Source: Gavia stellata (Eukaryota > Chordata > Aves > Gaviiformes > Gaviidae). From it: 64,000 nucleotides of DNA. The notes under the pieces are model-generated. The model saw only the letters and a list, made by a program, of their open reading frames with translations. It was not told where the DNA came from and ran no database searches. Numbering within the stretch: position 1 is the first letter of the stretch; each line of letters begins with the position of its first letter. The position numbers were made by a program, and so were the translations under genes. The stretch spans positions 19,043,475 through 19,107,474 of the forward strand of contig NC_082612.1 in NCBI RefSeq assembly GCF_030936135.1. Reading direction: 5' to 3'. This document shows positions 25,823-39,200 of the stretch, piece by piece.

Positions 25823-27985
25823 TTTCAAAACCTACCGATGTATCAGAGGTTTCAGTTACCCCATCACACACTTCTGGAAGTCCCATCCCAGGCTAGGAGG
25901 GATGCTCACCGTGCTCAGCAGGCCCTCAGGTGCGTACTGAGATGACAAAGCAGGGCTGTGGCATGCAGCCCATGCTCAGAGAGGCAAATCCTCTTCACGA
26001 AGCAGCTCTGCTCAAGTCCTGGCAGAGGCTCTCGGGAGCTGGACGCGCTTCGCTGCGCGGCAGCCGCAGGATCCGACCTGGAGCTGTCTAACACAGCCCA
26101 CTGCACCTGTGTTCAGTAAGACTGAGGGCACCAAAGCCCCCTTAGCCCCATCTCAGCTCAGCCGCTGCGCACTGTCCTCTGGAACAGGGGCATTCAGGGG
26201 TTGTTTCCTCAGAGCGATGATCACAGCCACATCAAGAAAAGCAATTTTTTTTTTTTTTTTCCATTTTAAGCTGAGCTACATGTATCCTGCTGGAAACCCA
26301 CTGAGATGGAATAAATGATTTGGAGCTTTTGCCTCCAAGTTTCAGGCAAAACATATTCTTCTTCCCAAGCCTGAAAAAGGGGTGGAAGGCCTAGTTAGCA
26401 TTGCTTTCTCAATATCTTAAGCTGAAGTATTGTTAAAATCCTCATTTCTTGGTCAAAACCAGCCCCAACATACCCAAGAAATCTCATATTCATCTTTTGG
26501 CTAAGTTTTCCTACAGATTTTTCCGCAGAGTATAGCGACTACATTTCTCCAGGGGGATGTCTGCTTGTTTTTAAAATAGCTTCTTGTATAATAGTTCTTT
26601 ACTGACAGTTCTATTAATCTCACATGTTATAAAAGCTTGGGTTTAGAAATTCTGTTTTGTAGGACAAATTTGGAAATTCAAGCAAGAACAAAGTGTCTTC
26701 ACATTTAGATTTCAGTGTAAAAAAAAGTGAATGTCACAACGCAGGTCCTTGCATCATACAACAATTAGCTAGTGCTTAATTTCTTCCATCACCTTCATCT
26801 TAATTGCCATATATTACATATAACACAAGAGCTTTCTCATCTCTGCACCTGCTGAGGCTGGCTAGTCTTTTACTTCAGCAAAAATGACTTCTCCTTTCTA
26901 ACACCGGAAGATTAAATGAGCAAGTACAAAAGTCCCATTGCCAAGAGCCACAACCTTTGCAGCAAAAAGGACTGTAGGCTTGCAGGAAGAGTTTCTTGTG
27001 GTTTTTTCCCTCCTCGCTAAGAGCTTTACCCTTCAAGCTGCAAATCCCTTGGCTCCTGCTCCAGCAAACCACCTAAAACCCTTCACATGGATTACGGGTA
27101 GCAAGCAAAAAGGTTCTCCTGGATTCTGGCAAAAGGTCTTGGCATACTGCACAGCCAAGCCCCGGGAGCTTAACTGAACATGGAGCGACACCAACAGAAA
27201 CACTCCTTTCACCCCGGAGAACAGAAGGGACCACAGTCCATTGTACAAAGGTATTATTTTTCTCCCTGTTGAAGTGGCTGTTGTGATTGACTTTGCAGCT
27301 TTTGTAAGTCACCCCAACTTCCCCTGCTGCTCTCCCTTCGTGAGTACCCTCAGCACTGAAAAACAAGAAAATCTTTGCAACTACGGCGATTGAACTTGTC
27401 CGGCAGTTTCCAGCCACCAGTCACAGCGGCACAACGGGACTGGTATCGCAGCAAGGAGACACAGAATTACGTGGTTACCTCGGAGCAGTCAGGTCCAGCA
27501 CGAGGCACCCTCTAAACCCCAAAACTCCTTGCTCTGCAAACAGTGGGAGGAGACACTGATTGCACAGGAACTGGTATTGCTGCGACCTTCAGAAAGGCAA
27601 AAACCAGGAATTAAACACCAGCGATACTTGCACGTGCATTACAGTTTAAGAGTGTCTTTTGAAATGCTACTTAATGTTTGGGGCAGAGTATCCTACTGGG
27701 GAAAATATCATCAATTCTTGCAACTCACTTGAACTATTGTGACTAGAAAAGCAAAAAAAGATACTCAACTAGACGACGTTCCTATACTCCATTCCAGGTG
27801 GTCAGACTTCCCCAGTAATGCAAGACTTATGCTTCCTACAGGGCACTGTGGGCTAGTCGCTAAGAGAAAAATACAAAAGCCCTGTCCTGCCACCTTAACT
27901 CAGATTTATTCCAACCACTTTTTCGTTATTTGGACAAAGGCAGCAGAGGCAACTTTTACAGCCAGTGACAGAGCCAAATTCAAAA
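25823..27985. other. Intergenic or intronic DNA
   Basis: No gene recognised. A run of about 17 T lies near 26246. Confidence 0.5.
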
Positions 27986-28323
27986 ATGGTCATCACTCTC
28001 TACAACTACCTGAAAGGGGGTTGTGGGGAGGTGGGTGTTGGTCTCTTCTCCCAAGGGACAAGCGACAGGACAAGAGGAAATGGCCTGAAGCTGTGCCAGG
28101 GGAGGTTTAGGCTGGATATTAGGGAAAATCTCTTTCCTGAGAGAGTGGTGAAGCACTGGAAGAGGCTGCCCGGGGAGGTGGTGGAGTCCCCATCCCTGGA
28201 GGGGTTCAAGGAACATGTGGACATGGTACTGTGGGACACGGTTTAGTGGGCATGGTGGGGTTGGGTTGGTGGTCGGGCTTGATGGTCTTACGGGTCTTTT
28301 CCAACCTTAGTGATTCTGTGATT
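27986..28323 (+). mobile_element. CR1 LINE, 5'-truncated copy (E)
   Basis: Begins inside the ORF2 C-terminus ([20 protein letters not shown]) and runs through the 3' UTR to GATTCTGTGATTAT. It is shorter than copies A and D. Confidence 0.95.
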
Positions 28324-30227
28324 ATAAACAAGATACAACATGCAGAGCTTTTCATTTATAGCTCTCCCACTAGTCTACCAAAACAAATACGGCAAATGAG
28401 ATTTTTTTGGAAAAAGCAACTCAGTTAAGTGACATGCCCAGAGCTGTGTTGCTCACCAGGAGCAGAGAGTAACAGAAATCAAGGCTACCTAATTCAAATA
28501 TTTCTTTCCTCAGCCGCTTGCCAGGCCTTTAAAAGCACGGTACACAGTTTAGGGCTATACATGAAATTGGATTATGCCCCTGCATTTCTGGCAAGCCACC
28601 TGCATGGCCCTCAGTCTAACAAAACCTGCCTTGATCTGAAGTGACTGCCCATACGCAGTCCAGTGAGGCATTTCGCGTATGCTCATTAATGGCTTTTGTT
28701 GTATTCTGTCCTGCCCTCTGAAAAGCTCTTAAACAACTAACTCTGGATGGCAAAGAGACAATAGATAATTAGATAAGGGATCATTTGGGGACCAAATCAG
28801 CTAACTGCAAGAAAAATGGTTTGCATACTAGATAACGCCCCACTAATTAAGTATTTTGCTGTTCGTTAACTAAAAGATACTGACATTAAATAATGTATAA
28901 CACAGGGATCTTCCAAAGTGTACACTTCAGATCTAAGCACAGCAGTCACCAGGATGCTTTTGCAAGCTTCTGCACCAAAAAAAAAAAATCAATATAACGC
29001 TCAAAATCCTTGCTTCACCCTTCTGGCTCCCATAAACACAAGCTCCCCTAGAATTCTCCTTTTGGGGTTTTGGGTTCCTTCACCTCCCCAAGAAAAACCA
29101 TCTGGGTGAACACCATTTTAAAACCATCCACGGAGCCTCACGTGATTGAATACGGTTGACTTAACTGGCTGAAACCACTGCCAGTTTCTTTGTATGCCAG
29201 GGAGTTCAACCCGCAAAAGACACAATGTTCTTCAGCTAAGGACAGGGTGATATGTGTTTCATTAGGAAAGGGTGAAGCAATGAAAAAGGGCATGTGTTAG
29301 GTGGAAAGTGAAAATGTTTTTAAGGGCAAGACCAAGAAGACAATTTTCAAGGAAGAACAGCCAGTAGAATGAGAGCAGAAACAGAGTGAAAATCCTACTG
29401 ATTCTGTATGAATACAGAAAAAAGAACAGAAGAAGAAATCCAAAAGAATAAGAAAGCAATACAGTAAAAAAAAAGGGGAAACAAACAATACGAGTTGTGT
29501 ATTTTTGCTTCTCCCAGTAACACAGCTACAGCTATAGAAACTCCCAGTTCTTGTGCACTGCAAAAGTGAGAAAATTTTGCTGGTGACCCCCCGAGATAAA
29601 ATAAGTTGCCTGTCTTTCACCCACATGAGGCTATAAGCGTAGACTGAAGAAATTCCTAATGCATTGTGTGTTCTTCCAGCCATCTGTCTCGCACAGTACT
29701 GCGCAGCAGAGCTGGGTTTGTCACGTCTAAAGCAGGACTGCACCCGTCCGTCAAGCAGCCCGGAGAGCATTCCTGGGCTTTGACAGCTGCTGAGCAAAAC
29801 TTCACCACTTAATTCTTCCCACTACAGCCACAAAGGAGAGCAGCCAGAAGACACCCTGCCTGTAGAGATGCCACAAACAGGCACTGTCTCAGAACTACAT
29901 AGAAAGGGACATTTTTCCCGAAGTAGTATCTCAGAAGATTAGATAAAGGTTTACAGGGCTGAACCCATGTACCTTCCTAACTGTGCCTTTCAGCCACACC
30001 ACTAGAGTTTGTGAACACAGCTTAAGTCCTGTAAAAGAACTAAGATCCAAGTGTCCTCTCGATAAGCAGGTCTAACACCCGAGTCTACATACAACCGGAC
30101 CCTGCGTGGAAATTGCGTGGATCTTCAGACTAAGGAAGTTCCAGCAGCCACTACATTGCTTCCATCAGTCATTTCTAGACCGCTATACCCAAACGCTAAC
30201 TTTTATTTATTTTCATGTTGCTTGCAG
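28324..30227. other. DNA immediately 5' of SPARCL1 exon 2
   Basis: No coding exon recognised. It is most likely the 3' end of the SPARCL1 first intron if the promoter lies further upstream. Confidence 0.5.
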
Positions 30228-30291
30228 AAAGGAAACCTCTACACCCTACCGCTGTACCTTTAACTATTGTCCTCTGCAAGATCTGAAAAGC

Positions 30292-33200
30292 ATGAAGGCT
30301 GTAGCTCTCTTCATTTGTCTTGCAGGATCAGCTTTTGCTATTCCAGTAAGTCCTCATCATGCTGTTATTACTGAGCACTTAATTTCCCATTCTGTGAATA
30401 CTCTATGTTATCCCATTGACCCATACAAGATTTTTATCTACATGCAGATATTGAATATATTTGTCTATTCTAGACCCATCCCTTAAACAACAAACTCGGA
30501 ACCCGTGGACAGAAAACTCCAGAAAAGGTATTACTCTTGTTCTTTAAACATTAAGAGGCAACCTGTATTAGTCATCTCAAATATATAAAACACATTAGCA
30601 CATACGTAGTGGTTGGCAAATTGATTTAGGTTAAAAAAATAAAGGCATCCTCACTCCAAGAATTAGTACCAAGCATCTCATGCCTCGCATATTACATAGC
30701 TAGAAACACAACAGGACAAAACCTAAAGCTCCCAGCAGAAGTTCCACTTATTTGAAAAAATTACCTTAAATGAACCCCCACGTATAATCATCACACCCCT
30801 ATTCGTACAAACAATAAGCTCCACTGACAGTCGATTTTGTGGTTATCGCTGCTCCAGTAAACAAGGAGGATGCAATCCTCAATTTATCACACCAAGCGAT
30901 CATACACGGTCTCAAACATGTAAGAATTTTAGCTGCCATATGTTTCATTATTCACAATACAGAGCATCAGATACAGCTCATCTCGGGAAAAGCACACCGC
31001 GGCTGACAAGCCAGGTACGCAGCCCCGATGGTAACGAGACAGACGACTTCAGCAGCCCTGCGCCATACATGCAGGCTAACGACAGAGCTCGCAGTTTTGC
31101 ATTCACACTTGATGCAAATTAAAATTCCTTTTATATTGCACCATTCTGGTGAGTATTTGTGGTTCAGACACAACAGACCTTGGCTCCGAGCCAGCGAATG
31201 TTTTGGAACAACTCAATTCAGAGCACGCTCTGTAGGAAGAAATGCAAAATCCCAACTCTTATGCTAACCATTTTTTTAATACGAATGATATCCCACTCTG
31301 TGGGGCTTTCCAGATGCATTTCACGTCAATCCAGATGGTGCTCTGCATTATGAAAACCAAAAAATTAACTTTTCCTAATGAAGTGTCCAGCAGAACAAAT
31401 TATGGTACGAACACTAGTTTGCAGCCCACAGCTGTCTTCCAGCAACAACTCATACAGAAGGCACTTGCATCAAAACAAAACATTGCTATACCCAACAAAT
31501 CATCAGTTCCAAGTGAATACGCAACAACTATCAAAGGCCAACTGTCCCCTAACAGCAGCTAATTACAGCTACATTGACTGAAATCTGCCATCGTACTAAG
31601 AGACCCAAGTATATTCACAAGCAACCAAGTTCTAAAAGTTTATTTTATCCAGGGGACAAAGGTATAACAAAAAGCAGCAGTGGAAAGACACATCCCGGCA
31701 AACCTCTGCATCAAGTTGTGGTGCCTAACGAGGCTTCCTGTCAATTCACGAGCCACATCTTTCTCAAACTACTGCTTCAAATACAGGCAACCCATAATAG
31801 ATATTCTTAATGACTGTTCGGCCTTATATTTTCTAACCCTATAGAACTGGAAGCCCTTCACAGAAGACTGCTTTTTGCTTCAACTTAAAGACATAAAATA
31901 CGTTGTACACAGCAGTGCTCAAAAACACTATGTAAAAAAACAACCCTGTTCTTGAAACTTAATTTTCAAGTGTTTTAATGTCAGCTTGAGATGCTTAATA
32001 ACACATAGATCACTTTTTGTAAGGTCTTCAAGAAATGTGCATTTAATCTGGAAAAGCTCGCTAGATTTGAGCAAACATACAATCTTGCCCTGAAAAAGGT
32101 AGAGTTGGCAATGACATAGTGAATATATTGCCTATTCCTGCATCAGCAAGTACCCTAGGCAAAAGACAAGCTTTTAAAACATTCAGATACCACCTTGACG
32201 TGAGGAAATAGGATACAGGTGATCTGCCGAGCACCAAATTCATATTTCTAATCGTACCTTTTTTTTATTTTGTCTAAGTGTTTGTTAGTGGAGCAGTCAT
32301 GACTCTGCCCACCCTAAGGGAAATGCTATTCCAGCAACTTGGACACCGTGAAGGTCTCATCTTCATAAACAAACCCTCCAAAAGCTTTAAGGAAAATCAC
32401 CATCAGGTGCTGTATTGTAGCAAGCGACATGAACATCCATAGGTCTTGTTCAGAAATACGTCAGATGTTGCTGCTACTGGAAGTGCCTGTACTCACCCAG
32501 CAGCTGCTGCGACGCTAACAGCAGCAGAAAGGCAATTGCTGCGGCAAGAGCTAACAGCCATTTTAGTACCTGCTTTCTCCTCGAGCATTTGAACCTTCTC
32601 CACTGAAGTTACTAGTTTTGCTATTGGCTTGACAGCACGCAAAAAAAAGCCACTCGGCAAACACCTACGACTCCGGCTGGTGAGCTTCTGATACAGTAGC
32701 TGCCACCAAATGCGATAGTACCCGATGAATTCAGCTAGGAAGCAATCACGTATCAGACTCCAAGTAGATGCACAGGTTGATTATGAAATAGTTAAGATGC
32801 AGCGCACGCCTCGGGAATTACTACCACAACACCTTGTGAAAGGCGCTCGTTCTCCCCCTGCCCCTCTCTTCCCAGGCCTCCCATTTATCTGTGTAGGAAT
32901 ATGAGTATCACATCCCCTTCTCTGAAGTAAGTGATAATTACTGCAGCCTGCAAGTACCTGAAATTATGACACTAGACCACTAATGCAGCATTTTGAGATT
33001 TCACAAGACACCCATAGGCATCTGTCTTCTACAACACCTTAAACAGAGTGGCATAGACTTCTTGACAAACTCCAGCAATAAAAGGAGGGGCAGATAAACA
33101 AACTTGCTGATAAAAGGAAATTACATCAGCTGTGAAGCTAGCCCAGAGCATGAAATTCAGAGGAGCATTTACAAAGAAAACAAATAAAGTCAGTGTCATG

Positions 33201-36200
33201 CTTTGCAATACAAGGCAAAAATAACATCGCATTTGACTTCAAATAAATTCTAAGATTTATTAATCTACTTGTTTGTTTATTTTTAAGGCTGAACATACTC
33301 ATCCTGAAGCCCCAAAGGAAGAGAACACAGGGTATGTAAACGAGGGTGATTTGCTGCACAGTCACAAAAACCTAAAACCAGAGTTATCAGCACCAGACGC
33401 CGAGCACAGGGATGAGCCCCAGAAGACTAGAAAACAAGGAAGAACTGGTAGCGAGCATCAAGTGAAAAACAGCTTAAGAAGCATCAATTTCCTCTCGCTG
33501 CACAATAAACCAGGTTCAGCTTCTGATAACCAGGCCAGTGATTCTGGAAGCAGCAGCAGAGAACAGTCCAGCTCTGAGCATTACCAGTTCGGGAGGCACG
33601 AGAAACACAGCGATACGGCCAACCGACATGTTCTGGGCAACGTAGAAAATCCAGCGGATGCTCTCGGTCTCGATCATGAGCATAACACGTGGAAATATAA
33701 TAAAAATACAGTTGGCCTATCTGAAAAAAACAGTGAAAGCGATGAAGAAGGAGGTCTGGAAGAGGAGGATGAGGAATGGGGTGAAGAAACTGATTACAGA
33801 GATATGAAGCACAACGGCCACCAGACAAATCAAGGTAACCAATATGAAAGACAGCACAATGAAAACAGAATGCAATCTGATGAAATCCCGAGAGATTCCA
33901 GTCAACCAATCCGGATAACCAAGAGACATGGCGAGAAGTTTGACCTAGAGGAAGAGGAGCGGGAGAACAGCCAGAAGAAGCCCCATAAAGGAGAAATCCC
34001 ACTCTCTCAAAAAACCCATAAGGAAGATCAGGATGACAAACAGGAAAGCCAAGAGAGGAAAGACAATATTCAAGTAAACTATCAGAGTGATCACAACACA
34101 GGGGAGAAAATACAAGCTACGGAGGACAGTAACGTTGATGATGATGGTCACGACAGCGGTGATGATAACTGTGAGGAAGATGCCAGCAATACCTGGGAAG
34201 AAGCAGCCTATGAGGAAGAGGAGAGAATCCAGCGTAATGACCAGGAGAGCACTAGTACTGAGCACAAAGGGGAAGGAACCGCCGAAGGTGACACTGCAGT
34301 TTGTAGAGAGAGCGAGGATTACCAAGATGTCAAGATTAAAGACCTTATTCACACTGAACAAGATGATTACGATCGAGAGCCACCTAATTCTGACAGCGAG
34401 CAACAACTGGAAACGAGTAGCTCTGTTCAGAGCATGAATTCAATGGAAAGTGAAGATAAGGTAAATTCTCTTTAAAATAAAGTTGGAATACTAGGAAAAG
34501 GGGGGGAAACCAGTCCCAAATTCCAATTCGTGATGACTGAAAGGACATTTTGGAGAAAAACAGGTGTAATTATTTATTAATATGCAGAAGTCTCGTCTCC
34601 CCTTTTATTCACTAATCATCTGGTTCTTGCTGTGTCACTTCACATTTAACATTTAGATAAATTCTTCCAGAAAGAAAGCGAGCATAACTCATGCAAGAGC
34701 TCGAGCCCCTATGGGCTGTGTAATGAAACATACAAATAAATACGGATACATGGATACAAAACCCGGAACCCAGCCCCAAACTGACTAGGAAAGCCTGTTC
34801 GCTCCTCTCGCCCAGAGATTTTAAACACTACCATACAAGAGCGAACAGCTTGGAAAGGCAGGGCTAGAGTCCCCGGAATAATTGCCATCCTCGTGGCTAG
34901 GGCACTTTCAGACAAGATGAAGGCTGGGGGCTTTGGCCCTTCAGGCAAAGGAGGGTGTTGCACCCAGATCTCCCATACCCCGCTCAACCATTAAATAACC
35001 AGTCAACTATCAGGGGTGTTCTTCAAAAGAAAGGAGTGGGTTTTCCTATGGCTGTTAAATAAGGATCAGTAATATTAAAAAAAGATAGGAGGTATCCATT
35101 TGAAAGAGGGCAGGCACCTCTGCACAGCACCAAAGAAGGGTCAGAACCGAAGAGGCGTCCTTCCCTTCTCCTCCTGCTTCGTGTGTCTGGCCTGGCAGCT
35201 CACCATGCTGCTGCTCCCAGGCGCTATTGAGAGGCAGCTCACGCTCGCTGACCTGGAGGGCCCCGGTGCAAACTAAGACCTGAAGCACCAATTCTGCCAA
35301 CCTCGAGGCACCGTGCTGCCGTATGCCAAGTAGTGCAGAACCTCCAGGTGCTCAGGCCTTACAGAGCTCCTGTTTCTCTCTCCAACCCCTTTTTTTTCCC
35401 TAAATAACAGAGCGCCTTCATGCGCTTCTCACACATTTTGCATAGCAACCTCCTCCTGCTGCAAGCAGAGCAAACTGTGCTCAGCCAGTGCTAGATTTGT
35501 ACCTGAAAAAATTTTGTCCAACTATTCATTTTCCTTCCCAAGATTTAACACAACTTCTGCTTACGTCTCTGTGACTGCACAGGTCAAGACTACAGGCGGT
35601 TCCTACGGTGAGATGGAAAGTGCAAGCAACAGGAGCGAGAAGGCTCTCCCGGGTAAGCCACAAGCAAAGCCATCATGTCACTGCTAACTCTCTGCGGCTG
35701 GGGAATGTGCTGGTCTGCATGTCTTCTCTGCCTTTGGCAGCACACAATTTCACATGACTGAACGGTGCTTGTGCATAATCCTGCGTCGCAGTTATGTTCC
35801 CAGAGAATCCCTTCTATACACCCTTGGATTAATTCATTTGTTTGTGGAAAACATTCACAGACAGTGCACAAGTTTTTGTGTCAGTTATACAAGAATGGGA
35901 ATCACCTTGCAGCGAAACCATTCTGTTTCAGAACAGTAGCTTGAATTCAGCTAGGAGTGGGACAAGTGCCAGGGCTGGATTCAGCAAGGATAGATGAGCT
36001 ACATTTCACCAAAGGAAGCTAGAAGTGAATGTCAGTCCTTATAGAAGAAAGATTTTTCTAAGAAATTTCTTTCCCCATCCAACTCAAACCTGGGACTGCT
36101 AGAAGTCTCACAAAAATCCTCATTTAAAGTTTGGCTCGCTTTATTCAATCCAAGACCCAGCTGCGTTTTAACAAACTTCCAAAAATCACTTGACTTCTTG

Positions 36201-39200
36201 CTGAATACTGGGCCGTATTTTGCTTTGACTGTCAGTACTACCTGACAGAAACACTTGCCTTCGTCCCACCCCGTCTAACAGTCCCTCCTTTTTGCTATGA
36301 TCGCTAGACCCATGTAGGAACTTCCACTGCAAAAGAGGTAAAGTGTGTCATGCGGACGAAGAAGGGAAACCCAGCTGTATTTGCCAAGATCCTGCTGCCT
36401 GCCCTTCCACCAAAGGCTATGAGCATGTAAGTATTTCGTTCAGTGCGCAGCATGGGGGAAAAGGCAACTAAAACTCTTACAAGATAACACATTCCCCTGC
36501 TATTATTCAGAATAATTCTACCCCAAAAAGCATGCACGTGGGTTTGGGTGATTCCAGTAATTGTAAATGAAGTATAAAGTACCCAAACTCACCAACTATA
36601 GCTTGAGAATAGTATGAACACATGTTGCTATGTAGAACCTGAAGCGATTAGCTTCACTTAGTCTCTCAGGGATCATAGCTTTTCCCTGTCACTAGAAGTT
36701 CTATTAATCCATTTGACATTTTACAGCACATACTGAATATTAGTACGTATCTAGGGTAATAATCCTGGACCATCTCAGAAACTATATTACGACCACACAA
36801 AAATAAATTCAATTTATTACAACTGGGTGTGTAAGTCAAGACAACTAATCCTTATGTAGGAGCATAACAACTACAATTTTCAATACTTCTGATCACATGT
36901 ATTCCCTGCGGGCATTCACAACTGCTACACCATACGTTAACGATACTTCTATTATCATAATGCCTGTACGAGTGACAAGAATTTTTCTCAAGACAGTGGT
37001 GGTGGTGGGGTTGTTTTTCATTCCTCCTCTAGGTTTGTGGTACGGATAATAAGACTTACGATGGCACATGTCAACTCTTTGGCACCAAATGTCAACTTGA
37101 AGGGACAAAAAGGGGACGCCAGCTGCACCTAGACTATATGGGCTCCTGCAAACGTAAGGCTTGTTTTTCTATGAAGAATTCACCTAGGTATAAGAGCCAG
37201 TAGCCTTTAACCACCAGCCAGCCCTAAGTTATCTGCTTTCTTCCTGTGCTCTCCCCCTTCTGCATCAATTATCTGCTCATTAAGACCTTCAACCCCTAAA
37301 CATGTCTAAAAGTCACTTTTTCTATAATTGAGGGTATTAAGCACCTGAATCCTAAAGCCATCCCTCCCGCGCTTACACCAATTTGTTGTCAACCCTGTCT
37401 TTCCCCCCGCACTGTCTTACATGCTCCCATTGCTACAGCAACTGAAGATGGTTTTCTAATACCTTGACCGGAAAACCAGTATTTAACAGCCTGTTAATAA
37501 ATTAAAATGTCAAGTCCAAAAAACCCCCCCAAAGAGCTACTTAGATGCCAAATGCAGAAGTCAGGATCTGAAAGCCAGAACTATTTCCAAGCTCTTCAAT
37601 TGCTGCATACCCTGGGAGGAAAGCGCACTCTCAGACAGAATACTCCTTTGCTGTCGAGAGCTCTGCTTTCATGCACCTGACTGATAACAGTCTCACCGCA
37701 CAACTCTGCTCAGAAGCTGCACAGATATATAAAGGTTGTGGCTTCCACAACTGGTTAAGCATGTGCAGCAAAGAAGTGTAGATTTATAACTGAACCCATT
37801 AGTTGCAGGCCCAGTTTTATGTATTAACAGCTCCATCAATTTTAAGCTTAACTGGAAGTTTGCTAGTGAGAATCAAATCTACCTCGGCTCAGAAATGCTC
37901 GAACGGGGACCTAACAGATCACCTGTTAACAAAAGCTTTCCTGTTTGGCACAGACATCCCCCATTGCACTGATTATGAAGTGGATCAGTTCCCCCTCCGG
38001 ATGCGAGACTGGCTCAAAAACATCCTTATGCAATATTATGAACGTGATCTGGATACTTCTGGATTTCTAACCAAAAGGCAAAGGATTAAGGTCAGCCATC
38101 CTTTTCAAATAAGACCAATGCAGTTACATTGTTAGAGCTGGACTAACCATGTGAGAAACAAGTGATTTACATCTTATGAGTTCTCCCATTTCCTACGGGC
38201 ATTGCCTTTCTGCTTAAGGCAATTTAGACTCAATTAGATTCACAAGTTGCAAAATACATCTACCTGTCCCCTCGCACTCATTTAAGCCGAGACACATTTC
38301 TGCTACGAATGTTCCTTTTGTCCAAGCAAATGCAAGCCAAGTGTATTACTTTGAAGTCAGTGTCTACAGAGAAGAGGCAGAAAAGTCAGGATTAGTGCAC
38401 ACCAATAAAAACATCGTTCACTTGAGAAAACACGAAACAGCTTCTGTTCAGGGAAGTGCTTCGCGACAAACCCCTGGGAAAGATCAACTAATACGTAGTT
38501 AAGGATGACCCAATTCACACAGTCAATGCCATTTTCTAAAGGACTTGAGGAAACTAAGCAGCCGTAAGATGGAAGGTCTGGGTATGAATAACTAATTAAA
38601 AGACAGAATAAGAGGGAACAGCCAGCCAAGAGCTCACCTGTGGAGTCCCACGAGCTGAAAGGACTCGTGCTATTCAGCTTCTGTTAAGTGACCTGGAAGA
38701 GGAAGGTAGGGGAAAAAGTCTGCTGACAACGCATAGGTATGCAAAGGAAGGAAAGGTCTTGGACTCAGCATGAAGAAAACTGCTCAAGGACCTCCTGAGA
38801 CTGAGGGACTGGGCAGTCCCACAGCAGGATTCGAGACAGAATTACAACAGAGAGTTTAGGGGACCCCTGCCTTGGACGACCAAAAGTAGCTTCTCTTCTG
38901 TTCTTGAGACAGACCTTGTACTCGGCCATCAATACAAAAGTACCCGAATATGGACTCAGCAGTTAAGGGTATCGTTTGCACTTTTTAATCTAGCCACACA
39001 CACTGTCCATCTACACCATGCTATTCAAGGGCTATAAAATTACACAAGTCCAATGCTCAGTTTTAAGAGAAGAAAGCTGCTCTCTACCATCCAGTAGACC
39101 TGCAGCATCACACTACATGGGTTTAAAATGGAGTAAGCATCTATTACCATTGGGCCTTTTTTTTTAGAGAAGGATTTATGTCAAGTGAACTGGTGACAAT

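Noticed and set aside
33484-34406. Hydrophobic minus-strand frames opposite SPARCL1 exon 4
   Set aside because: Antisense of Glu/Asp/Lys-rich codons gives Phe/Leu/Ile/Val-rich frames. A composition artefact.
38640-38960. Possible mobile-element fragment in SPARCL1 intron
   Set aside because: The composition hints at repeat-derived sequence, but no diagnostic end or coding motif could be seen.
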